A DNA stretch of 64,000 bases from Rhizobium sp. LC145 (GTDB lineage Bacteria; Pseudomonadota; Alphaproteobacteria; Rhizobiales; Rhizobiaceae): NCBI RefSeq assembly GCF_001005825.1, contig NZ_LBHV01000005.1, positions 388,342 through 452,341 on the forward strand, given 5' to 3'. The notes below the pieces were generated by a model. It was given only the letters and a program-made list of their open reading frames with translations. It did not search any database and was not told where the DNA came from. The stretch's first letter is position 1. Each line of letters opens with the position of its first letter. The position numbers and the translations under genes are program-made. Positions 28,415 to 37,348 of the stretch are shown here, piece after piece.

Positions 28415-30267
28415 CATTCCGCCGCAACCTCTTCGGCTTCGTGGTCGGCGAGGAAGCCGCCGGACTGGCGGGTCCACAGGTCGGCATAGATGCCGCCGGA
28501 AGCCACCAGTTCCTGATGGGTGCCGGTCTCGATCATACGGCCCTTGTCGAGCACGATCAGCCGGTCCATCTCGGTCAGCGTCGAGAGGCGGTGGGCGATC
28601 GCGATCACCGTCTTGCCCTGCATGAGGGCAAAGAGGTTTTCCTGGATCGCCGCCTCGACTTCGCTGTCGAGCGCCGAGGTCGCCTCGTCCAGCACCAGGA
28701 TCGGCGCGTCCTTGAGGAAGACACGGGCGATCGCGATACGCTGGCGCTGGCCGCCGGAGAGCTTCACGCCGCGCTCGCCGACATGCGCGTCGAGACCCTT
28801 TCGGCCCTGCATGTCGGAAAGCCCTTCGACGAAATCCCAGGCATTGGCGCGCTTGGCCGCCTGGATGATCTCCTCATCGGTCGCGTCCGGCCGGCCATAG
28901 GCGATGTTGTCGCGGATGGACCGGTGCAGGAGCGAGGTGTCCTGCGTGACGACGCCGATCAGCGACCGTAGGCTATCCTGCGAGACCGTCGAGATATCCT
29001 GCCCGTCGATGGTGATGCGACCGCCTTCGAGGTCGTAGAACCTCAGGAGCAGGTTCATCAGGGTCGTCTTGCCGGCGCCCGAACGTCCGACCAGGCCCAC
29101 CTTCTCACCAGCCTCGATGTCCAGGTTGAGGCCCTCGATGATGCCTTTCGACTTGCCGTAGTGGAAGCGGACATTCTCGTAGCGGATATGCCCCTTCTTT
29201 GCGGCGAGCGCGGTCGCAGCCGGCTTGTCCACCACGTCATGCGGCTTGGTCATCATTTCCATGCCGTCATAGACCGTGCCGATATTCTCGAACAGCGCCG
29301 AGACTTCCCACATGATCCACTGCGACATGCCGTTGATGCGCATGGCAAGACCGATGGCGATGGCGATCGCGCCGATCGAGATCGCGCTTTCCAGCCAGAA
29401 CCAGATGGACATGGTGGCGACGACGAAGAGCACCACGCAGTTGATGAGGTAGACCAGAACCTGGAAATTGGTCACCTTGCGCATCTGCCGGTGCACGGTT
29501 TCCAGGAAAGCGTTCATCGCATCCTGGGCGTAAGCCTCTTCACGGCCGGCATGGGAGAACAGCTTCACCGTGGCGATGTTGGTATAGCTGTCGACCACGC
29601 GGCCGGTCATCATCGAGCGCGCATCCGCCTGATCGGCCGAGATCTTCTTCAGCCGCGGCACGTAATAGGTGACGATCGCCGCATAGAGGATCATCCAGAC
29701 GACCAGCGGAATGACCAGCCGCCAATCCGCAGCCGCAACGACCGCGATCATCGAGATGAAATAGACCGCGACGTAGACGAAGACGTCGAGCACCTTCATC
29801 ACCGTCTCGCGGATCGCGAGCGAAGTCTGCATCACCTTCGTCGAAACCCGGCCGGCGAACTCGTTGGCGAAGAAGGTCATCGAGTGCCGGAGCAGGAAGC
29901 GGTGCATCTGCCAGCGGGCGATCATCGGGAAATTGCCCATCAGGATCTGGTGCATGATGAGCGCATTAAGCCCTGCGACGACCGGCAGGCCGATCAGCAC
30001 GACAAACGCCATCAACGCCAGCCGCGGCCATTCCGTTTGAAGGAATGTCTCGCGATCGGCATGGGATAGCCAGTCGACGATATCGCCGAGGAACTGGAAA
30101 AGCGCCACTTCCCCCACGGCAATCAGCGTCGTGAGGATGGACATCAGCACCAGCCAGGGCGCCGCCGGCTTCGTATAATGCCAGCAGAAGGCCATGAGCC
30201 CTTTGGGCGGCAAGGTCGGCGCATCGACCGGATAAGGGTTCAAACGCCGTTCAAACCAGGAGAACAT
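28414..30267 (-). CDS. ABC exporter, fused permease/ATPase (copy 2)
   Basis: A 617-residue half-transporter: six membrane helices (residues about 20-330), then an ATPase domain with Walker A GRSGAGKTT, signature LSGGQRQR, Walker B ILVLDEATSALD and H-loop AHRLST. It is clearly paralogous to the exporter at 25783-27645; the stretch around LSGGQRQRIAIARV is almost the same in both. ATG 30267 has a GGAG Shine-Dalgarno; an in-frame ATG at 30276 adds three residues. Upstream on the same strand lie a TATAAT promoter, a 20-codon ORF and a hairpin, suggesting leader-peptide control. Substrate unknown. Confidence 0.92.
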   Translation of the reverse strand: MFSWFERRLNPYPVDAPTLPPKGLMAFCWHYTKPAAPWLVLMSILTTLIAVGEVALFQFLGDIVDWLSHADRETFLQTEWPRLALMAFVVLIGLPVVAGLNALIMHQILMGNFPMIARWQMHRFLLRHSMTFFANEFAGRVSTKVMQTSLAIRETVMKVLDVFVYVAVYFISMIAVVAAADWRLVIPLVVWMILYAAIVTYYVPRLKKISADQADARSMMTGRVVDSYTNIATVKLFSHAGREEAYAQDAMNAFLETVHRQMRKVTNFQVLVYLINCVVLFVVATMSIWFWLESAISIGAIAIAIGLAMRINGMSQWIMWEVSALFENIGTVYDGMEMMTKPHDVVDKPAATALAAKKGHIRYENVRFHYGKSKGIIEGLNLDIEAGEKVGLVGRSGAGKTTLMNLLLRFYDLEGGRITIDGQDISTVSQDSLRSLIGVVTQDTSLLHRSIRDNIAYGRPDATDEEIIQAAKRANAWDFVEGLSDMQGRKGLDAHVGERGVKLSGGQRQRIAIARVFLKDAPILVLDEATSALDSEVEAAIQENLFALMQGKTVIAIAHRLSTLTEMDRLIVLDKGRMIETGTHQELVASGGIYADLWTRQSGGFLADHEAEEVAAE

Positions 30268-30386
30268 TGACTGCTCCATCAATCGAATCGCCGTTGCTGG
30301 ACCGCAAAACACGGCCGCGGGACGAACGGCGGAAATCAGAATATCGAGGCCGTACAACGGCCACGTAACGAATTAGGGAAGAGAAG

Positions 30387-30406
30387 GTTTGCGGGAAACC
30401 GCGAAC
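30387..30406 (-). promoter_or_regulatory. hairpin after the leader ORF, possible attenuator
   Basis: An 8-bp stem with one C-A mismatch and a TTTC loop in the minus-strand RNA, starting 3 nt after the stop of the 20-codon ORF and followed by a pyrimidine-rich CTTCTCTTCCC stretch. A ribosome at the ORF stop would cover it. It could act as a weak terminator or a ribosome-responsive switch ahead of the ABC exporter gene. Confidence 0.4.
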
Positions 30407-30409
30407 GAC

Positions 30410-30472
30410 CTACGCCAAAACCAGGATCGCAACGATCTGGGGACGGAGGCGCGAGAGCACGGTCATATCCAT
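30410..30472 (-). CDS. 20-codon hydrophobic ORF, possible leader peptide
   Basis: MDMTVLSRLRPQIVAILVLA is encoded from an ATG at 30472 with a strong Shine-Dalgarno AAGGAGG (30478-30484) spaced 5 nt away, far better than most genes in this window. The stop is TAG at 30410-30412. The second half is Ile/Val/Leu/Ala-rich. It lies between a TATAAT promoter element and the ABC exporter ORF, which begins 142 nt downstream. The B. subtilis bmrB leader of the bmrCD ABC exporter is a functional precedent for the layout. It could instead be a small membrane peptide. Homology is unknown to me. Confidence 0.5.
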   Translation of the reverse strand: MDMTVLSRLRPQIVAILVLA

Positions 30473-30549
30473 GTGGGCCTCCTTGAGTTGGCGTTGAGAA
30501 CGATGCGCTTTTACCCGTTCGACCGTCAAATGGGAAGAGCAAATCGGCA

Positions 30550-30572
30550 ATTATAGGTGACAAAGTCTTGTC
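30550..30572 (-). promoter_or_regulatory. TATAAT element with adjacent inverted repeat (leader ORF/ABC exporter)
   Basis: A consensus TATAAT is at 30555-30550 on the minus strand. Right beside it, on the -35 side, is the inverted repeat GACAA-AGTC-TTGTC (30559-30572), well placed for a repressor. I see no good -35 hexamer at the normal distance, which would fit an activator- or repressor-controlled promoter. The same stretch overlaps the likely trmL promoter (TTGTCT 30569-30574, N17, CTAGAC 30592-30597) on the plus strand. Confidence 0.5.
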
Positions 30573-30650
30573 TGTTGCGTGGACGTCACAGCTAGACCGT
30601 GTAGCGGAATTCTCTTGAGCAGCGGCCGTGATTTCCATTATGCGGCTTTC

Positions 30651-31112
30651 ATGACCCAGTTGCGCATCGCTCTCTACCAGCCCGATATTCCCGGCAATAC
30701 CGGCACGATCCTGCGGCTTGCCGCCTGCCTCGGCCTTGGCGTCGACGTGATCGAACCCGCCGGATTCGATCTTTCCGATCGCAACCTGAAGCGGGCCGGC
30801 ATGGATTATCTCGCAAACGTTACCCTGACGCGGCATGTGAACTGGCAGGCCTTCGAGGATTGGCGGGCGGCAAGCGGCCGCCGTCTCGTGCTTGCCTCCA
30901 CCAAGGCGGCCTTGCCCTATACCCAGCTCACCTATCGCCCCGACGACATTCTGCTTTTCGGCCGGGAAAGCGCCGGCGTCCCCGACCATGTGCACGAGAA
31001 GGCGGAGGAGCGGGTCCTCATCCCCATGGTCGCGGGTCAGCGTTCCATCAACGTCGCGATGTCGGCGGCGATGATTGCCGGAGAAGCGCTCCGGCAAACG
31101 GGTTTCGGCTGA
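30651..31112 (+). CDS. trmL: tRNA (cytidine(34)-2'-O)-methyltransferase
   Basis: A 153-residue SPOUT-class (trefoil-knot) methyltransferase that 2'-O-methylates the wobble base of tRNA-Leu isoacceptors. Motifs are LYQPDIPGNTGTILRLAACLG (motif 1), LLFGRESAGVP (motif 2) and RVLIPMVAGQRSINVAMSAAM (motif 3), which builds the knot and SAM site. Length matches TrmL. The ATG at 30651 is chosen over an in-frame start at 30579 because TQLRIALYQPDIPGN is the family N-terminus. Confidence 0.94.
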   Translation: MTQLRIALYQPDIPGNTGTILRLAACLGLGVDVIEPAGFDLSDRNLKRAGMDYLANVTLTRHVNWQAFEDWRAASGRRLVLASTKAALPYTQLTYRPDDILLFGRESAGVPDHVHEKAEERVLIPMVAGQRSINVAMSAAMIAGEALRQTGFG

Positions 31113-31126
31113 GGCAGCAGTAGGCA

Positions 31127-32359
31127 TCACCCTCCCCCTTCCCTCGCCGTAGTCATCGTCCCGGCCGTCAGCCGCGCCGCCAGCGCACCGAAGGCGACGG
31201 TCACCGCTGCCAATCCCGCCAGTCCATAAGCAGCTGCATAGCCGCTTGCCGCGATCACCGGCTGAGAGACCAGTGGCGAGAGGAACTGGCCGAGGAAGAT
31301 GCTCGATACCAGCAAACCGGAAATCCGTCCGCGCGATTGCGGCGGCGCGAGCATCATGGCGGCTGCCGCGAAGTTCGGCATGATCGTTCCCATGCCGATC
31401 CCCGAGATCGCCATGCCGACGAGAACGCCCGCATAGTGCTCCGAGATGGAGAACATCAGGAAGGCCGAGCCGATCGAGCCGAAGGCGAGCGCGAAGACCC
31501 CCATGATGCCAAGCACGCGCCGGAAGCGGGCAAAGACCAGGGCGCTGACGACTCCGATCGCCTGGCCGACGCCGATCGCCACGCCCGCAAGGCTGGGTGC
31601 CGCAACCCCGATATCCTTCAGGAAGAAGGGAAGCTGTGTGGGGATCATGTAGAAGATGATCATGTTGAAGACTGCGGCGGCAAACAGCATCGCCAGGAGG
31701 ATGATGCCCCTTGCCCCGAGCCGGCCCGCCTGTCCCTTCACGGTGGCGGTCGCCACCCGCACCGGCTCGGATATGAACAACAGCACGGCAGGCAGCACCA
31801 AAAAGGCAAGCGCATAGATGAGGAAGGGCGCGCGCCAATGCATTTCCGCAAGGAAGCCGCCGCCCGTCAGGAAGATCGTTCCGCCGACGCCGACGAAAGC
31901 CTGCTGCAGGCCCATATAGCGGTCGCGCGCCGGCCCGGTGAAGAAATCACCGACCAGCGCGGTGCTGACGGTCATGATGCCGCCGACGGCAAGCCCGAGC
32001 ACGGCGCGGCCGATCAGCAATCCGGTGAGCGTCTGGGCGAAGAGACCGGAGCAGCCGGCTATCGCAAAGAGCGAAAGTGCTGCGACCAGCAGCGGCTTGC
32101 GCCCGAAACGGTCGATCACCAGGCCGGCGATAGGCGAGAAGGCAGCGATGAAGATCGCCGGCAGCGTCAGCACGAGACGGCTCAACAGCGCCACGTTCGG
32201 CACGTCCGCGAACCGCGTCTCGATGCCGGGAAGCGAGGCCGAGATGGTCGCTCCGGACATGATCGTCAGCGTGCTTAACGAAAGCAGCGTGGCATTGCGG
32301 TAGCTTTCCGGCACCAGCCTTACAGGCGATGTTTGCAAAGTGGCGGGTCTGTTCAGCAT
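31127..32359 (-). CDS. MFS transporter, probable SoxR-regulated efflux pump
   Basis: A 410-residue, twelve-helix major facilitator. The loop 2-3 signature [13 protein letters not shown] is clear, followed by the helix-4 segment [14 protein letters not shown]. It resembles drug-efflux and arabinose-efflux permeases (DHA1/AraJ-like). Its ATG overlaps the TGA of the upstream FMN reductase gene by one base (TGATG), making a two-gene operon. A SoxR-type promoter drives that operon, so export of redox-cycling compounds is the best guess. Substrate not determined. Confidence 0.9.
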   Translation of the reverse strand: MLNRPATLQTSPVRLVPESYRNATLLSLSTLTIMSGATISASLPGIETRFADVPNVALLSRLVLTLPAIFIAAFSPIAGLVIDRFGRKPLLVAALSLFAIAGCSGLFAQTLTGLLIGRAVLGLAVGGIMTVSTALVGDFFTGPARDRYMGLQQAFVGVGGTIFLTGGGFLAEMHWRAPFLIYALAFLVLPAVLLFISEPVRVATATVKGQAGRLGARGIILLAMLFAAAVFNMIIFYMIPTQLPFFLKDIGVAAPSLAGVAIGVGQAIGVVSALVFARFRRVLGIMGVFALAFGSIGSAFLMFSISEHYAGVLVGMAISGIGMGTIMPNFAAAAMMLAPPQSRGRISGLLVSSIFLGQFLSPLVSQPVIAASGYAAAYGLAGLAAVTVAFGALAARLTAGTMTTAREGGG

Positions 32360-32928
32360 CAGACAGCCTCCTCGACGACGAGCGCCTCGCGGCCGGCCTT
32401 CAGCGTCGAAGCCCACCATGTGAGCTGCCTCGCCAGTTTTTCGAGCTGCCGGGCAGCCCGCTGCGGCTCATACAGGTTTCCGGCGTCGTCGAATTTCTCA
32501 TGGGCATGGGCGAAGCTGACGCTTTCGCGGATCGCCACTGTGCCGAGCTCGGCAAAGACCTGGCGCAACTGCTCCACCGCGCGAAGGCCTCCCGATACGC
32601 CGCCATAGGAGACGAAGCCGACAGGCTTGCCCCACCAGGGCTCATAGAACATGTCGATGAGCTCCTTGAGCGCCGCCGTATAGCCGTGATTGTACTCCGG
32701 CGTGACGACCAGGAAGGCATCGGCACGGGCAAGATCGCGCGCAATCCTGGCCTGCATGTCCGCCTTCGCATTGCGCGTCTCGGCGGCCAGGTCAGCGGGA
32801 TCGACGATCACGATATCCGCCGCCATCATCTCGGGCAGGTGCGTCAGCACCCAATCGGCGACGACATCGCAGAAACGGCCAGGCCTCGCGCTGCCATAGA
32901 TCAGCGCCACGGTGATTTTTGTTTTCAT
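32359..32928 (-). CDS. NADPH-dependent FMN reductase family protein
   Basis: A 189-residue flavodoxin-fold flavoprotein. The FMN phosphate loop is [19 protein letters not shown]. The segment [49 protein letters not shown] is the family hallmark (PEYNHG and SYGG). Such proteins reduce flavins or quinones with NAD(P)H. It is divergent from soxR and its promoter contains a perfect-spacing SoxR site. In Agrobacterium a flavoprotein gene is a direct SoxR target, which fits (established for that organism, inferred here). Start ATG at 32928. Confidence 0.92.
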   Translation of the reverse strand: MKTKITVALIYGSARPGRFCDVVADWVLTHLPEMMAADIVIVDPADLAAETRNAKADMQARIARDLARADAFLVVTPEYNHGYTAALKELIDMFYEPWWGKPVGFVSYGGVSGGLRAVEQLRQVFAELGTVAIRESVSFAHAHEKFDDAGNLYEPQRAARQLEKLARQLTWWASTLKAGREALVVEEAV

Positions 32929-32967
32929 CGGAGATTGCTCCCGGGCTTTCGGTTCATGGGAGCACCT

Positions 32968-32998
32968 GCTATAAAACCTCAAGTAATATTGAGGTCAA
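32968..32998 (-). promoter_or_regulatory. SoxR-dependent promoter with 19-bp spacer
   Basis: On the minus strand TTGACC (32998-32993) and TATAGC (32973-32968) are separated by exactly 19 bp. The overlong spacer is the mark of MerR/SoxR-activated promoters, which the regulator untwists. The SoxR operator fills the spacer. It directs transcription of the FMN reductase-MFS operon. Confidence 0.9.
32977..32994. promoter_or_regulatory. SoxR box
   Basis: The 18-bp palindrome CCTCAAGTAATATTGAGG closely matches the E. coli soxS operator (CCTCAAGTTAACTTGAGG); only the centre and one arm position differ. It sits between divergent soxR and the FMN reductase gene, 12 bp before the soxR ATG, so SoxR probably also controls itself. 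Confidence 0.92.
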
Positions 32999-33006
32999 TA
33001 GCAGCG

Positions 33007-33492
33007 ATGAAGAAAACTCCGGACCGGCGCATCCCCCTTGAACTGACCGTGGGCGAAGTGGCTGAGCGCAGCGGCGTCGCGGTCTCGACGCTGCATTTTT
33101 ACGAAACCAAGGGATTGATAAAAAGCTGGCGCAACCGCGGCAACCAGCGGCGTTACCCCCGCGTCGTGTTACGTCGGGTCGCCGTCATCAAGGTGGCGCA
33201 GCGAACAGGCATCCCGCTCGCCGATATCGCCGAGGCGCTGTCCGTCCTGCCGCACGATCGGCCATTGACCGCCAAGGACTGGCAGCGGCTTTCCGAAACG
33301 TGGAAACGGCAGCTCGACGCGCGCATCGAGAGCCTCACCGCGCTCCGGAACCATTTGACCGACTGCATCGGCTGCGGCTGTCTCTCGATGCACGAATGCC
33401 CGCTGCGCAATCCTGATGACGTTCTTTCGGAACAAGGCGCAGGCCCACGACTTCTACCCTTGGAGGATTTTACAGAACCTTCCGCCGGCTAG
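33007..33492 (+). CDS. soxR: redox-sensitive transcriptional activator SoxR
   Basis: A 161-residue MerR-family regulator. The N-terminal winged helix reads [26 protein letters not shown], with [11 protein letters not shown] in the wing. A dimerisation helix follows. The [2Fe-2S] cluster motif has Cys120, Cys123, Cys125 and Cys131 (C-x2-C-x-C-x5-C), exactly the SoxR arrangement. Oxidation of the cluster by redox-cycling compounds activates transcription. No soxS is nearby; as in most non-enteric bacteria SoxR here likely acts directly on an adjacent operon. Confidence 0.97.
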   Translation: MKKTPDRRIPLELTVGEVAERSGVAVSTLHFYETKGLIKSWRNRGNQRRYPRVVLRRVAVIKVAQRTGIPLADIAEALSVLPHDRPLTAKDWQRLSETWKRQLDARIESLTALRNHLTDCIGCGCLSMHECPLRNPDDVLSEQGAGPRLLPLEDFTEPSAG

Positions 33493-33645
33493 CGCATTCT
33501 ACCCGGAAATGTCCGACGTCGTGTCTGTCGAATTCTTTTCGGAAACCCTCGCCGAAAGCATTGTAAGGATTGGCCGGCCGGCGTTATCATCCTTAGCCGG
33601 CAAACCGGATTCCGGCATTTCCGGTTCGGCCATCTGGGGAGCCGC

Positions 33646-35298
33646 ATGGAATCCACCATCGTCATCGTGAACCTGCTGGGCGCCGTCGCCCTTCTGCTGT
33701 TCGGCCTCGCGCAGGTGAAGGATGGGGTCTCGCGCGCCTTCGGCCCGAAACTCCGCACCGGCCTCGCGACCGGAACCCGCAATGGTCCGCGTTCCTTCCT
33801 CTCCGGCTTCGTGGCAACGGTCGCGCTGCAAAGCTCCACCGCCACCGCCCTCACCGTCGCCTCCTTCGTGGAGCGCGATCTCATCCGGCCGCGCATGGCG
33901 CAGATCGTGCTGCTCGGCGCCAATGTGGGAACGGCCGTCACGGCCTGGATCGTGGCGACCGGCATCGAATGGCTCTCGCCGCTCGTCATCCTGGCCGGCC
34001 TCATCCTCCATCGCAGCGGATCGAGCGCCCGCCAGGGCGGCGGCGCCGCGCTGATCGGCGTAGGTCTGATGCTGCTTTCGCTGCATCTTCTGTCGGCCGC
34101 AACCGAACCGATGCGGAGTTCGCCGGCGCTTGCCGCCTTCATCGGCCTTCTCGACAATGCCTGGCCCGTGGCGCTGCTTCTCTCCGCCGGTCTCGCCTTC
34201 GTGTCCTCTTCCAGCCTTGCGATGGTGGTGCTGATCCTGTCGCTTGCCTCGACCGGCATCCTTTCGGCCGGGCTGGTCATCGTGCTGATCCTCGGCGCCA
34301 ATCTGGGCGGAGCCGTGCCGCCCGTCATCGCCACCCTTTCCGGCCCCGCGGCCGCCCGCCGCATCACGCTCGGCAATCTGACCGTTCGCGCCATCGGCTG
34401 CCTTATCGCGCTGCCGCTCGCCGGCTACGGCGCCGAGTTCCTGCAGACGCTGCCGCTTTCGCCGCAGAAGCTGCCGGTCGACGCCCATCTGATCTTCAAC
34501 GTCCTGCTTGCCGCACTCGCCTGGCCCTTCTCCGGCTTGATCTCGGACCTGATGACCCGGCTCGTCCCCACGGAGGAAAGCGCGGAAACCGGTCCGCGCT
34601 TCCTCGATCCCGATGCGCTCGAAACGCCGGTCGTGGCGCTTGCCAATGCCACGCGGGAGGTGCTCGGCGTCGGCGATCTCATCGAGCGGATGCTGATCCG
34701 CACCGAAAACGCTTTCAAGCACAATGATCTGGCTCCATTGCAGGAGATCGAAACGCTCGAAAAGCGCGTCGACCTGATCCAGCAGGAGGTGAAACTTTAT
34801 CTTTCGAAGCTTGGGCGCGGGGGATTGGATGACGAGAATGCGAGGCGCTCGATCGCCATCATCGATTATGTCATCAATCTGGAGCATATCGGCGACATCG
34901 TCGAGAAGGGCCTCTGCGGCGAGGTCAGGAAGAAGATCGACAACGGCCTGAAATTCTCCGACGACGGCTATCGGGAGCTGGAAAACCTGTTCAATCTCAC
35001 GGTCGATAACCTGCGCGTCGCCCAGACCATCTTCGTCACCGGCGATTTCGATCTCGCCCGCCAGCTTATGGAGATCAAGGTCAATGTGCGCCACATGGAG
35101 AAACAGTCAGCCGAGCGGCATCTGGAACGCCTGCGCGACGGCAAGCTGGAAAGCCTGCAGACAAGCTCGCTGCACCTCGACCTGCTGCGCGACCTGAAGC
35201 GTATCAATGCGCATATTGTCTCCGTCGCCCATCCGATCCTGGACGATAGCGGCGTGCTCGTTGAAAGCCGTCTGAGACAGGCCGAACCGCGTTCGTGA
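33646..35298 (+). CDS. Na/Pi cotransporter family protein with PhoU domain
   Basis: A 550-residue membrane protein of the NptA/YjbB type. The N-terminal half has two inverted Na/Pi-cotransporter repeats with QSSTATALT (about residue 63) and SSSSLAMVV (about 188), the paired Ser-rich motifs of the family, plus GANVGTAVTAW and GANLGGAVPP. Residues about 340-540 form a PhoU-like helical domain (ATREVLGVGDLIERML, LEHIGDIVEKGL). E. coli YjbB exports phosphate, so the direction of transport is uncertain. It stands alone between soxR and a convergent small gene. Confidence 0.93.
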   Translation: MESTIVIVNLLGAVALLLFGLAQVKDGVSRAFGPKLRTGLATGTRNGPRSFLSGFVATVALQSSTATALTVASFVERDLIRPRMAQIVLLGANVGTAVTAWIVATGIEWLSPLVILAGLILHRSGSSARQGGGAALIGVGLMLLSLHLLSAATEPMRSSPALAAFIGLLDNAWPVALLLSAGLAFVSSSSLAMVVLILSLASTGILSAGLVIVLILGANLGGAVPPVIATLSGPAAARRITLGNLTVRAIGCLIALPLAGYGAEFLQTLPLSPQKLPVDAHLIFNVLLAALAWPFSGLISDLMTRLVPTEESAETGPRFLDPDALETPVVALANATREVLGVGDLIERMLIRTENAFKHNDLAPLQEIETLEKRVDLIQQEVKLYLSKLGRGGLDDENARRSIAIIDYVINLEHIGDIVEKGLCGEVRKKIDNGLKFSDDGYRELENLFNLTVDNLRVAQTIFVTGDFDLARQLMEIKVNVRHMEKQSAERHLERLRDGKLESLQTSSLHLDLLRDLKRINAHIVSVAHPILDDSGVLVESRLRQAEPRS

Positions 35299-35314
35299 GA
35301 TATGGAAACCCGGC

Positions 35315-35572
35315 CTAATCGGCCGAAGGCAGCCGCCGCATGGTGAATTCGATCCGGTCGCCCTCGAGTTGGCGCCAGCTTTCCACCTCGGTCCAGTATG
35401 CGGCTTTCGGAAAGGCGTCGAACCATTCGCGCGCCTTCTCGCGCGCTTCCTCGCGTGAAAGCAGGAAGGTTTCGCGAACGAACATGCCCGACGGCTTGCC
35501 GGCCTTCTCCTGCCGATGCCGGTCGATCCTGCGCTTCAGGCCGTCAAGTGGCGGCGGTGTCTGTTTCGCCAT
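35315..35572 (-). CDS. small conserved hypothetical protein
   Basis: An 85-residue basic protein with no domain I recognise. It has a positively charged N-terminus (LKRRIDRHRQEKAGKPSG), an Arg/Glu-rich helix (SREEAREKAREWFDAFPKAAYWTEVESW) and a final strand pair (DRIEFTMRRLP). The codon pattern resembles its neighbours. The ATG at 35572 follows GAGGTGAAG; a GTG 9 bases upstream is possible. It is convergent with the Na/Pi gene and divergent from hemF. Confidence 0.7.
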   Translation of the reverse strand: MAKQTPPPLDGLKRRIDRHRQEKAGKPSGMFVRETFLLSREEAREKAREWFDAFPKAAYWTEVESWRQLEGDRIEFTMRRLPSAD

Positions 35573-35731
35573 GCACTTCACCTCTATGGAGGCAAGATAA
35601 TGCGCCGTCAGATTCTTTGCGAGTCCGATTTTTCAGGCGTATGACGGCGCGTCAGTCTGGCGAATGGCTCGGGAAAGCCATTGCTGCTAATGACGCTTTC
35701 AGAAAGACGAATCGCACCATGGGGTGAGACG

Positions 35732-36646
35732 ATGGAACGGCCGGTACTGCCGAAGGGGCTGCACGCGGATATCGAGGAGAAGAAGGCCACCGCCAAGGCC
35801 TGGTTCGAGAGCTTGCGCGATACCATCTGCGCATCCTTCGAAACCCTGGAGGACGAGCTGGCCGGCCCCCTCTCCGACCAGCAGCCCGGCCGCTTCGTAG
35901 CCAAGGACTGGCTACGTGACGACGGCGCGGGCGGCGGCGGCAGGATGTCGATGATGGAAGGCCGCGTCTTCGAGAAGGTCGGCGTCCACACCTCCACCGT
36001 TTACGGTGAATTTTCTGCCGATTTCCGCAGCCAGATCCCCGGCGCCGAGGAAGACCCGCGTTTCTGGGCCTCCGGCATTTCGCTGATCGCCCATCCGATC
36101 AATCCCAATGTGCCGGCCGTTCACATGAACACCCGCATGGTGGTGACGACCAGCCAATGGTTCGGCGGTGGCGCCGACCTGACGCCGGTTCTGGACCGTC
36201 GCCGCGAGCAGACCGATCCCGACAGCCTGCTTTTCCATCGCGCCATGGAAATCACCTGCGGCCGCCACGCCACCGTCGCGGATTACGGCCGCTACAAGCA
36301 ATGGTGCGACGAATATTTCTTCCTGAAGCACCGCAACGAGCCGCGCGGCATCGGCGGCATCTTTTTCGACTGGCTGCATTCGGAAGAAGAAAAGGGCGGC
36401 TGGGACGCCGATTTCGCCTTCGTGCAGGATGTAGGTCGGGCCTTCAGCCTCGTCTATCCCAAGATCGTCCGCTCCAACTTCAACCAGCCCTGGACGGAAG
36501 ATGACCGCGACGAGCAACTCATCCGTCGCGGCCGTTATGTGGAGTTCAATCTCCTCTACGACCGCGGCACCATTTTCGGTCTGAAGACGGGCGGGAATGT
36601 CGAATCCATCCTGTCTTCGCTGCCTCCGGTGGTGCGCTGGCCTTGA
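35732..36646 (+). CDS. hemF: oxygen-dependent coproporphyrinogen III oxidase
   Basis: A 304-residue cytosolic enzyme converting coproporphyrinogen III to protoporphyrinogen IX with O2, for heme synthesis. Recognised segments are [70 protein letters not shown] and [30 protein letters not shown]. Length is typical. ATG 35732 starts the conserved region; an in-frame start at 35681 adds 17 residues that look non-coding. Confidence 0.97.
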   Translation: MERPVLPKGLHADIEEKKATAKAWFESLRDTICASFETLEDELAGPLSDQQPGRFVAKDWLRDDGAGGGGRMSMMEGRVFEKVGVHTSTVYGEFSADFRSQIPGAEEDPRFWASGISLIAHPINPNVPAVHMNTRMVVTTSQWFGGGADLTPVLDRRREQTDPDSLLFHRAMEITCGRHATVADYGRYKQWCDEYFFLKHRNEPRGIGGIFFDWLHSEEEKGGWDADFAFVQDVGRAFSLVYPKIVRSNFNQPWTEDDRDEQLIRRGRYVEFNLLYDRGTIFGLKTGGNVESILSSLPPVVRWP

Positions 36647-36773
36647 GCGCTTCGCATAGCGAGCACCATGGGGCCGGCGGAGGCAAATCGACACATTTTC
36701 GTTAACGAATTTGATACCCAGAACCGCCTGTCGGTGTTAACCTTCGCGCTGGTAGCACCGGAGGAGGATCGCC

Positions 36774-37043
36774 ATGACAGCGAACAAGCCAGTGCCTAAT
36801 CTCTCCGAGAGCCGGACCGGCATCCCCGCTCTCGCCAATCCCGAGACGATCGATCGTCTCGCGACGGAAATGCGGGCCCGCAGCGGCAGCGAATTGCCCT
36901 ATTCCTTCTGCGTCGAACAGGTGAAACGCCAGCTTTCCCTCAGGATGGCCGGCGCCACGGCGGCCAATGATTCAAGGCCGCCGGTGGTCGCGGATGAAGA
37001 CAGGGCAGCCGCGGTCTTCCGCGCCTGGGCACTGTCCGAATGA
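36774..37043 (+). CDS. small hypothetical protein
   Basis: An 89-residue protein with a GGAGGA Shine-Dalgarno (36760-36765) before its ATG. It has no signal peptide or membrane helix. A short helical core (NPETIDRLATEMRARSGSELPYSF) is followed by an Ala/Asp-rich region ending AAAVFRAWALSE. I do not recognise a family. The strong Shine-Dalgarno and codon use support a real gene. Confidence 0.65.
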   Translation: MTANKPVPNLSESRTGIPALANPETIDRLATEMRARSGSELPYSFCVEQVKRQLSLRMAGATAANDSRPPVVADEDRAAAVFRAWALSE

Positions 37044-37148
37044 AGGCGGGCCTGGAACGGGTTCGTAATTGACGAGTTATCCCGGACACCGTGGCGCGGA
37101 AGGAGACGCGCCGCGGCAGGTATTCGTTTGATAACAGGAGGAAAAGGG

Positions 37149-37340
37149 ATGAGACTGTTCGAATGCGGCACGCTCGTGCCCGGCTGCCAATGGCACACCC
37201 GAGCCGATCAAGATGCCGAAGTCGTGCGCCGGGCCGTGGAGCATCTGCGCACCGATCACGGCGAGGACATCATCCGCGAGAACATGGTCGAGAATATCAA
37301 GGCCCGCATACGCGACGAAGCTAAACCGGACGCGGCCTGA
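37149..37340 (+). CDS. DUF1059 small protein
   Basis: A 63-residue protein of the DUF1059 family. FECGTLVPGCQWHTRADQDAEVVRRAVEHLRTDHG matches the pattern of a Cys, a second Cys followed by W, and a DH motif, suggesting a small metal-binding site (Cys6, Cys13, His16, His37 as candidates). Function unknown. The ATG follows an ACAGGAGG Shine-Dalgarno. It is convergent with cca (8-bp gap). Confidence 0.75.
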   Translation: MRLFECGTLVPGCQWHTRADQDAEVVRRAVEHLRTDHGEDIIRENMVENIKARIRDEAKPDAA

Positions 37341-37348
37341 ACCGCCGA

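Noticed and set aside
33499..35094. 531-codon minus-strand ORF
   Set aside because: Fully antisense to the Na/Pi cotransporter gene, with a biased Gly/Arg/Asp/His composition; a shadow of GC-rich codon usage.
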